DNA from: CAJBIL01 sp044359525
Lineage (GTDB): Bacteria; Pseudomonadota; Gammaproteobacteria; Burkholderiales; Rhodocyclaceae
Assembly (NCBI GenBank): GCA_044359525.1
Contig: JBIKLY010000064.1
Span: 1 to 20,673, forward strand
Reading direction: 5' to 3'
DNA length: 20,673 nucleotides
Made by a program: the position numbers and the translations under genes. This document shows, piece after piece, positions 15,603 through 20,673 of the stretch; the first letter of the stretch is position 1; each line of letters begins with the position of its first letter. The notes beneath the pieces were generated by a model, which saw only the letters and a list, made by a program, of their open reading frames with translations, was not told where the DNA came from and ran no database searches.

Positions 15603-16842
15603 AGCGCAGCGCCTCCGCCGGATTGACGCGCGAAGCGCGCCAGCTCGGATAAATTGTCGCCACCAGCGCCAGCACGAAGGCGACGCCGGTAATCGTCGTC
15701 ACGTCGCTCCACTGCAGTTCGGACGGCAGATTGGAGATGTAATAGACCTCCTTGGCAAGAAACTGCGTGCCAAGCAGACGCTCGATGAACGGCACCACGA
15801 CATCGACATTGAGCGCCAGCGTGACGCCGCCGGCGATGCCCATACCGAGGCCGATGAAGCCGATCAGCGCGCCCTGCACCATGAAGATCGCCATGATGCT
15901 GCCCGGACTGGCGCCGAGCGTGCGCAGGATGGCGATGTCGGCCTGCTTGTCGGTGACCGCCATGACCAGCGTCGACACGATGTTGAAAGCGGCCACGGCG
16001 ACGATCAGCGAGAGGATGATGAACATCATGTTCTTCTCGATCTGCACGGCGCGGAAGAAATTGGCATGGCTGCGCGTCCAGTCGCTGATGAACGCCTCGG
16101 CATCGATGCGCCCGACCAGCTCGCGTGAGACACGCGGCGCCTTGAACAGGTCGTCGAGCTTGAGGCGCACGCCGGAAACGCGGTCGCCCATGCGGTAAAG
16201 CTTTTGCGCGTCTTCCATGCGGATCAGCGCCAGGCCGTTGTCGTACTCGAACATGCCGACCTCGAACAGGCCGACGACGGTAAAGCTTTTCAGACGCGGC
16301 ACGACGCCGGCCGGCGTGACCGAGCCCTGCGGCGCGATCAGCGTCACCTTGTCGCCGACAAAAACGCCGAGTGCGCGCGCCAGCTCGCTGCCGAGGATGA
16401 TGTTGAACGAATCCGGCGTCAGCAGATCGAGACTGCCGCTCTTCATGTGCGGACGGAAATCGGCGACTTTGTCTTCCTGCACCGGCAGGATGCCGCGCAC
16501 CAGCGCACCGCGCACCGACTGCCCGTAGGAGAGCATGCCCTGCGCCTGCACGAAAGGCGCCGTGGCGATCACCTGCGGATGCTTCGCCGCCTGCCCGGCA
16601 ATCTGCTCCCAGCGCGCCATTTCACCATTGGCACCGCTGATCTGCACGTGCGAAACAACGGCCAGAATCCGGTCACGCAGCTCGGTCTGAAAGCCATTCA
16701 TCACCGACAGCACGACGATCAGCGCAGTCACACCGAGCGCGATGCCGCCCATCGAGATCAGCGAAATGAAGGAAATAAAGTGATTGCGCCGTTTGGCGCG
16801 CGTATAGCGCAGGCCGATCAGCAGTTCGTAAGGCAGGGCCAT
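15595..16842 (-). CDS. lolC: Lipoprotein-releasing ABC transporter permease (LolC/LolE/LolF family)
   Basis: Membrane subunit of the Lol exporter, 415 aa. It shows a MacB/FtsX-type layout: TM1 at about 24-45 (SLISMGGIALGVTALIVVLSVMNGF region), a large periplasmic domain at about 48-265, then three TMs (near 270-300, 320-345, 380-400) and the C-terminal NPAEALRYE typical of LolC/E. Only one permease gene is present beside lolD. Some bacteria use a single hybrid permease (LolF) in place of separate LolC and LolE, so this may be LolF. The ATG at 16842 is preferred to a TTG two codons upstream; neither has a strong Shine-Dalgarno. It lies 114 bp after the antitoxin gene, and the intervening DNA shows no clear promoter. 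Confidence 0.93.
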   Translation of the reverse strand: MALPYELLIGLRYTRAKRRNHFISFISLISMGGIALGVTALIVVLSVMNGFQTELRDRILAVVSHVQISGANGEMARWEQIAGQAAKHPQVIATAPFVQAQGMLSYGQSVRGALVRGILPVQEDKVADFRPHMKSGSLDLLTPDSFNIILGSELARALGVFVGDKVTLIAPQGSVTPAGVVPRLKSFTVVGLFEVGMFEYDNGLALIRMEDAQKLYRMGDRVSGVRLKLDDLFKAPRVSRELVGRIDAEAFISDWTRSHANFFRAVQIEKNMMFIILSLIVAVAAFNIVSTLVMAVTDKQADIAILRTLGASPGSIMAIFMVQGALIGFIGLGMGIAGGVTLALNVDVVVPFIERLLGTQFLAKEVYYISNLPSELQWSDVTTITGVAFVLALVATIYPSWRASRVNPAEALRYE

Positions 16843-16956
16843 CGGCAAGGGAAACTCAGGTAAGGGTTGAGGGGATCAGGGTAATCGCATTTGGCCGAAA
16901 ACCCGTAACAAAGAAACATTGCGAAGGGATTTAAAAGGGGGGGCGAGCAATATCAA

Positions 16957-17289
16957 TCAAAAGTTCAACTGCTCGATTTCCAGCCCGAGCGCTGCCGCCA
17001 GCTTGGCCAGGGTCACCTTGCGCGGCCGTTTGACGGCCTCCATCTGCGCGTAGGCTGATTGCGTGACGCCCATCCGGGCCGCCACTTCGGCTTGCGTCAG
17101 GCGCAAATATTCGCGCCAGGCCTTGACGGGCGTCATGCCGCCGTCAAACGTCATGCCGACCACATCATTCGGGACGGTTCCCGGCGTGAATCCACCACGC
17201 ATGCGCCGAAACTGGGCATACGGCACCACGACGAAAGCCGGCTTGCCATCTTCGCCCAGAATCGTCTGAAAATCAGTACGTACGTTCAT
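16957..17289 (-). CDS. XRE-family antitoxin of a toxin-antitoxin pair
   Basis: Predicted antitoxin and autorepressor of 110 aa. Residues about 55-105 form a helix-turn-helix of the XRE (lambda Cro) type, with LRLTQAEVAARMGVTQSAYAQME. The N-terminal part contains GKPAFVVVPYAQFRRM (16-31), which resembles the GKP-V-V-PY-E strand-helix of Phd/YefM antitoxins. The gene overlaps the toxin gene by 17 bp and comes second, the toxin-first order known from higBA-type modules. Operon autoregulation through the upstream AT-rich promoter is expected for this type. The assignment to a named TA family (HigA-like or other) is not settled. Confidence 0.87.
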   Translation of the reverse strand: MNVRTDFQTILGEDGKPAFVVVPYAQFRRMRGGFTPGTVPNDVVGMTFDGGMTPVKAWREYLRLTQAEVAARMGVTQSAYAQMEAVKRPRKVTLAKLAAALGLEIEQLNF

Positions 17290-17533
17290 CGCGTTTCCTC
17301 ACTTCCTCGATGCTGACGATGCAAGCTTCGCCACCCTCAAAATCAAAAAGCACCCGGTAATCGCCCACTCGCAGCCGATAGCCGACACCCTGATTCGTCA
17401 GCGCCTTGACGTTGCGCGCCCTGGTCAGATCGATCAACTCCTCATTGACGCTCCGGCGGATCGCCGCGCCCGCCTGCGCCGGAATCTTGCGCATCTGCTT
17501 CAAGGCCTTCGGCTTCCACTGGATCTCGTTCAT
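17273..17533 (-). CDS. RelE/ParE-superfamily toxin
   Basis: Predicted small toxin of 86 aa. The RelE/ParE fold signature is visible: helical N-terminal half (PKALKQMRKIPAQAGAAIRR), then the strand motif YRLRVGDYRVLFDF (52-65) and the C-terminal strand IVSIEEVRKRDERTY (72-86). RelE members cleave mRNA on the ribosome and ParE members poison gyrase. The basic and tyrosine-rich C-terminus (RKRDERTY) favours the RelE-type mRNase, but this is inference. It is the first gene of the pair and starts only about 1-2 nt after the predicted transcription start. Confidence 0.9.
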   Translation of the reverse strand: MNEIQWKPKALKQMRKIPAQAGAAIRRSVNEELIDLTRARNVKALTNQGVGYRLRVGDYRVLFDFEGGEACIVSIEEVRKRDERTY

Positions 17534-17540
17534 CGCTCTA

Positions 17541-17568
17541 ATTATAAGTATTTAATAAGCATCGTCAA
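17541..17568 (-). promoter_or_regulatory. Near-consensus sigma70 promoter of the toxin-antitoxin pair
   Basis: On the minus strand TTGACG (17563-17568), a 16-bp spacer and TATAAT (17541-17546) form a strong promoter. The toxin ATG begins at 17533, so the mRNA should start within one or two bases of the ATG. The spacer contains CTTAT twice at an 11-bp period, a candidate operator for the XRE antitoxin. Confidence 0.75.
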
Positions 17569-17637
17569 CGTAAAGCCTTACGCCACTATGGTACACTTTT
17601 CCGGCTATTCATTCCCTCCCCGACCCGTCAAGGCCCC

Positions 17638-18699
17638 ATGCAGCTCACCCTCCTCGTCCCCGAACTGATCTGGCCCGAACCCGATGACCGCGACACCCTC
17701 GACGCCCTCGCCTGCCCGGCGCTGAACACGCTGCTCGCGCGCAGCCGGCTCACGCGGCGCGCGCCGCAGTCGCTCGAAGCGACGCTGACCGACGCCTTCG
17801 GCCTGCCGGAAGGCGCGCCCTACGGCGCTTTGCGCCTGCTCGGCGAGAGCGCGGCGCCGGCCGGCCTGGCCGCCGATGCCTGCTGGCTGTGCGCCGACCC
17901 GGTGCATCTGCGCTTTCAGCAGAATCAGCTGATTCTCGCCGACAGCGGCAGTTTCGGCATCGAACTCGACGAGGCGCAGGCGATTGCCGGCGCGCTCAAC
18001 GCGCATTTTTCCGGCGTCGGCAATTTCCATGTCGCCGCCGCCGAGCGCTGGTATCTGCAGCTTGCTGCGACGAGCGGGCTTGACCAAATTGACGTGCCGC
18101 CGCTGTCGGCCATCGCCGGCCGCCGCGTCGAACAGCAGCTGCCGGCGACGCCGCAGACGGCGAAGCTGCGCCGCCTGCTCAACGAGGCGCAGATGGTTCT
18201 GCACGAGCACCCGGCGAATGCGCTACGTGAGCGCGCCGGTCGCCTGCCGATCAACAGCCTGTGGCTGTGGGGCGCCGGCGCGTTGCCGGCGCGCATGGAC
18301 AGAAAATTCTCTGCCGTCTGGAGCGGCAACCCGCTGGCGCTCGGGCTGGGCCGCGCGGCCGGTGTGCTGGCGCAGGCCGTGCCGCACGACGCCGCGACGC
18401 TGCTCGCCGGTCGCGCGGCGGGCGGCCATCACCTGGTCGTCCTCGACGAGCTACTCGGCCCGGTGCAGTACCAGGACGGCGAAGCCTACCGCGCCGCCCT
18501 GCTGGCGCTCGAAGAACGCTGGTTCGCGCCGCTGCAGAAGGCGCTGGCTAGCGGCAAACTGACGCAACTGCGTATCGAAGCGTCGACGGCTTACGGCGCG
18601 CTGACCTGGGAGAGCGGCCGCGGCGACCAGTGGAAGCTGTGGCGCCGCGCACAGCCGCTGGCCAGCGTCGCGCTGCAACTGGCAACGGGCGCCGCATGA
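17638..18699 (+). CDS. Conserved phosphoglycerate-mutase-like protein (COG4255 type)
   Basis: Soluble protein of 353 aa, recognised as the betaproteobacterial protein commonly found just before recJ and labelled as related to cofactor-independent phosphoglycerate mutase. Visible features are the start MQLTLLVPELIWPE, a middle region with LNEAQMVLHEHPAN and the segment RLPINSLWLWGAGALP that is typical of the family. I see no complete alkaline-phosphatase-type metal site, so mutase activity is doubtful and the role is unknown. Its TGA overlaps the recJ ATG (ATGA), so the two are translationally coupled. Only a weak AAGG lies before the ATG. The 104-bp gap to the divergent toxin gene must hold its promoter; I see no good consensus there. 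Confidence 0.8.
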   Translation: MQLTLLVPELIWPEPDDRDTLDALACPALNTLLARSRLTRRAPQSLEATLTDAFGLPEGAPYGALRLLGESAAPAGLAADACWLCADPVHLRFQQNQLILADSGSFGIELDEAQAIAGALNAHFSGVGNFHVAAAERWYLQLAATSGLDQIDVPPLSAIAGRRVEQQLPATPQTAKLRRLLNEAQMVLHEHPANALRERAGRLPINSLWLWGAGALPARMDRKFSAVWSGNPLALGLGRAAGVLAQAVPHDAATLLAGRAAGGHHLVVLDELLGPVQYQDGEAYRAALLALEERWFAPLQKALASGKLTQLRIEASTAYGALTWESGRGDQWKLWRRAQPLASVALQLATGAA

Positions 18700-20408
18700 C
18701 CCGGCTTCTCACCCGCAAGGTTGCGCCGCGCGTGCAATGGCAGCTTGAGCAGCAAGGGCTGCACCCGCTGCTCGCGCGCATCTACGCCGCACGCGGCATC
18801 CAGACGAAGAGCGAGCTCGATTACGAACTGAAGTCGCTGCTGCCGCCGGCACTGCTCACCAATACCGCGCAAGCCGCCGTGCTGCTTGCCGACGCCATCG
18901 AGGCCGAGGCGAAGATCCTGATCGTCGCCGACTACGACTGCGACGGCGCCACCGCCTGCGCGGTCGGCATCCGCGCGCTGCGAGCGATGGCCGGTAACGC
19001 GGGCGCGACGGTCGATTACCTGGTGCCGAACCGCTTCACCTACGGCTATGGTTTATCGCCGGAAATCGTCGACCTCGCCGCGACGATGCACCCCGACCTG
19101 ATCGTCACCGTCGACAACGGCATCGCCAGCATCGAGGGCGTCGCGCGCGCCAGCGAGCTCGGCATCGCGACGCTGATCACCGACCACCACCTGCCCGCCG
19201 AGCAGCTGCCGGCGGCCGACTGCATCGTCAATCCGAACCAGCCGGGCTGCGACTTCCCGAGCAAATGCATGGCCGGCGTCGGCGTCATGTTCTACGTCAT
19301 GCTGGCGCTGCGCGCCGAACTGCGCCAGCGCGGCTGGTTTAATGACAACCGCAAGGAACCCAACCTCGGCGCGCTGCTCGACCTCGTCGCGCTCGGCACG
19401 GTGGCCGACGTCGTCAAGCTCGACCGCAACAACCGCATCCTCGTCAGCCAGGGCTTGCAGCGCATGCGCGACGGCAAGCTGACGCCGGGCCTCGCGGCCA
19501 TTTTCCGCGCCGCCGGGCGCGACCCGAGGCAGGCGTCGAGCTTCGACATGGGCTTCATGATCGGCCCGCGCCTCAATGCCGCCGGGCGCCTCTCGGACAT
19601 GTCGCTTGGCATCGAGTGCCTGATCACCGACGACGCTGCGCGCGCCATGAACATCGCGCAACAACTCGACGCGCTGAACCGCGAACGGCGCGAAATCGAA
19701 TCGGGCATGCAGGATCAAGCGCTGGTCCACCTCGAAACGCTGGAGACAACTGACAAATCTGGCGTTGCCTTATTCGACGCCGACTGGCATCAAGGCGTCG
19801 TTGGCATTCTCGCCTCGCGCATCAAGGAGAAGCTGCACCGCCCGGTGTTCGCCTTCGCGCGCGGCGAAAACGATGAAATCAAGGGCTCCGGCCGCTCGAT
19901 CCCCGGCCTGCACCTGCGCGATGCGCTCGATCTCATCTCGAAGCGCGCGCCCGGCCTGCTGCTGCGGTTTGGCGGCCACGCCATGGCCGCCGGCGTGACG
20001 ATGCGCGAAGCCGACTTCCCGCGCTTTCGCGAACTTTTCGCGCAGGTCGCCGACGAGCTGCTGTCGCCGGCCGACCTGACGCGCACGCTGGAAACCGACG
20101 GCGGGCTGGAGTCCGCCTACTTCTCGATCAATACGGTGCGCCTGCTGGAGGCCGAAGTCTGGGGCCAGGGCTTCCCGGCGCCGATCTTCGAAGACGAGTT
20201 CATCGTCGAAAGCCAGCGCATCCTCAAGGACAAGCACCTGAAGATGCGGCTGCGCAAAGGCGAACAGCGCCTCGACGCGATCCAGTTCAACTTCAGCGAA
20301 GCCCCCGGCAACACCATGCGCGCCGCCTACCGTCTGGCGATCAACGACTACAACGGCGTGCAGACGCCGCAGCTGATGATCGAGCATATTGTGTCGAAGG
20401 CGGGTTGA
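18696..20408 (+). CDS. recJ: Single-stranded-DNA-specific 5'-3' exonuclease RecJ
   Basis: Metal-dependent exonuclease of the DHH family used in RecF-pathway recombination, mismatch repair and base excision repair; 570 aa, a normal length. The DHH core shows VADYDCDG (77-84), VTVDNG (137-142), ITDHH (161-165), GTVADVV near 235 and GPRLNAAGR near 289-297. The DHHA1 part has GVVGILASRIKEK, GSGRSIPGLHLRDAL and RFGGHAMAAG near 424-433. All catalytic motifs are intact. The ATG at 18696 is chosen because it forms an ATGA overlap with the upstream stop and fits the family N-terminus (MTRLLTRKV); a longer in-frame start at 18630 would lie inside the upstream gene. Confidence 0.97.
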   Translation: MTRLLTRKVAPRVQWQLEQQGLHPLLARIYAARGIQTKSELDYELKSLLPPALLTNTAQAAVLLADAIEAEAKILIVADYDCDGATACAVGIRALRAMAGNAGATVDYLVPNRFTYGYGLSPEIVDLAATMHPDLIVTVDNGIASIEGVARASELGIATLITDHHLPAEQLPAADCIVNPNQPGCDFPSKCMAGVGVMFYVMLALRAELRQRGWFNDNRKEPNLGALLDLVALGTVADVVKLDRNNRILVSQGLQRMRDGKLTPGLAAIFRAAGRDPRQASSFDMGFMIGPRLNAAGRLSDMSLGIECLITDDAARAMNIAQQLDALNRERREIESGMQDQALVHLETLETTDKSGVALFDADWHQGVVGILASRIKEKLHRPVFAFARGENDEIKGSGRSIPGLHLRDALDLISKRAPGLLLRFGGHAMAAGVTMREADFPRFRELFAQVADELLSPADLTRTLETDGGLESAYFSINTVRLLEAEVWGQGFPAPIFEDEFIVESQRILKDKHLKMRLRKGEQRLDAIQFNFSEAPGNTMRAAYRLAINDYNGVQTPQLMIEHIVSKAG

Positions 20409-20673
20409 GCAGGCGGCGTGATCAACTGCACAGCAGTGTTTGAGATTTCGGTAAAAACTCTCATGGGGTCCAGCCGCGTCCAGATAGACTTGTCGTGGAG
20501 CTTCTTATACTGCGTCTGCTCGACGCTATAGTGTCATGGACTTCCTCTTTCGTGGTTTTGATGTGATCTCGAAATCTCATCATGGCACTCGTTGGCGTTT
20601 GCGGCTTCCGCCGCGGCCTCGGGACGGGGAAGTCCCTTACATTCGTTAGGTTTCGAGTAAGGCGGAACGGAGG
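20409..20673. other. No confident gene; structured 3' tail
   Basis: Nothing here is a clear gene. A perfect 10-bp inverted pair, TGAGATTTCG (20441-20450) and CGAAATCTCA (20570-20579), bounds about 140 bp. A 40-codon minus frame starts ATGATG at 20583 and ends at 20461 (start MMRFRDHIKTTKEEVHDT); an adjacent frame continues as YSVEQTQYKKLHDKSIWTRL, which could mean a frameshifted remnant. GGGAC/GTCCC (20621-20636) can form a small hairpin. The window ends in GGAACGGAGG, which could be the Shine-Dalgarno of a gene just beyond the edge. Confidence 0.4.

Overview
The window looks like a betaproteobacterial chromosome, most likely Rhodocyclales (Dechloromonas/Azonexus/Accumulibacter type). This is inferred from the high-GC coding style, the pairing of a conserved phosphoglycerate-mutase-like gene with recJ, and the cluster of lolC/lolD and comEC. 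No database search was possible, so the taxon is a judgement.

Left part (1-9.2 kb, all minus strand): a very large secreted adhesin starts at 4850 and runs off the left edge. It has an ESPR-type signal peptide, a two-partner-secretion (TPS) domain of the LktA-adhesin kind, and long Ala/Val/Thr/Gly-rich repeats. Upstream of it lies a 412-bp AT-rich gap holding its promoter and a curious CACGAAA-based inverted repeat. Next comes a ~1276-aa regulator that fuses a SARP (OmpR-like winged helix plus BTAD) DNA-binding module to a degenerate nucleotide-cyclase-like domain, a STAND/AAA ATPase and a TPR tail. The adhesin promoter carries a 10-bp direct repeat with an 11-bp period, ending 8 bp before a good -10 element. 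That is the layout described for SARP-activated promoters in Streptomyces. The regulator's own upstream region carries a related heptamer, also at an 11-bp period. I read this as a self-contained SARP-adhesin regulatory module in a Gram-negative; it is the most interesting part of the window.

Middle part (9.3-16.9 kb, all minus strand): mostly housekeeping genes, in transcription order lolC, lolD (lipoprotein release ABC transporter, overlapping by 8 bp), a methyl-accepting chemotaxis protein, comEC (DNA uptake channel), a strong hairpin that probably terminates comEC, and an alpha/beta hydrolase.

Right part (16.9-20.7 kb): a RelE-type toxin with an XRE antitoxin (minus strand, toxin first) driven by a near-consensus sigma70 promoter that seems to give an almost leaderless mRNA. 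Divergent from it are a conserved phosphoglycerate-mutase-like protein and recJ (plus strand, ATGA overlap). The last 265 bp hold no confident gene. I see no rRNA, tRNA, CRISPR array or intact insertion sequence.
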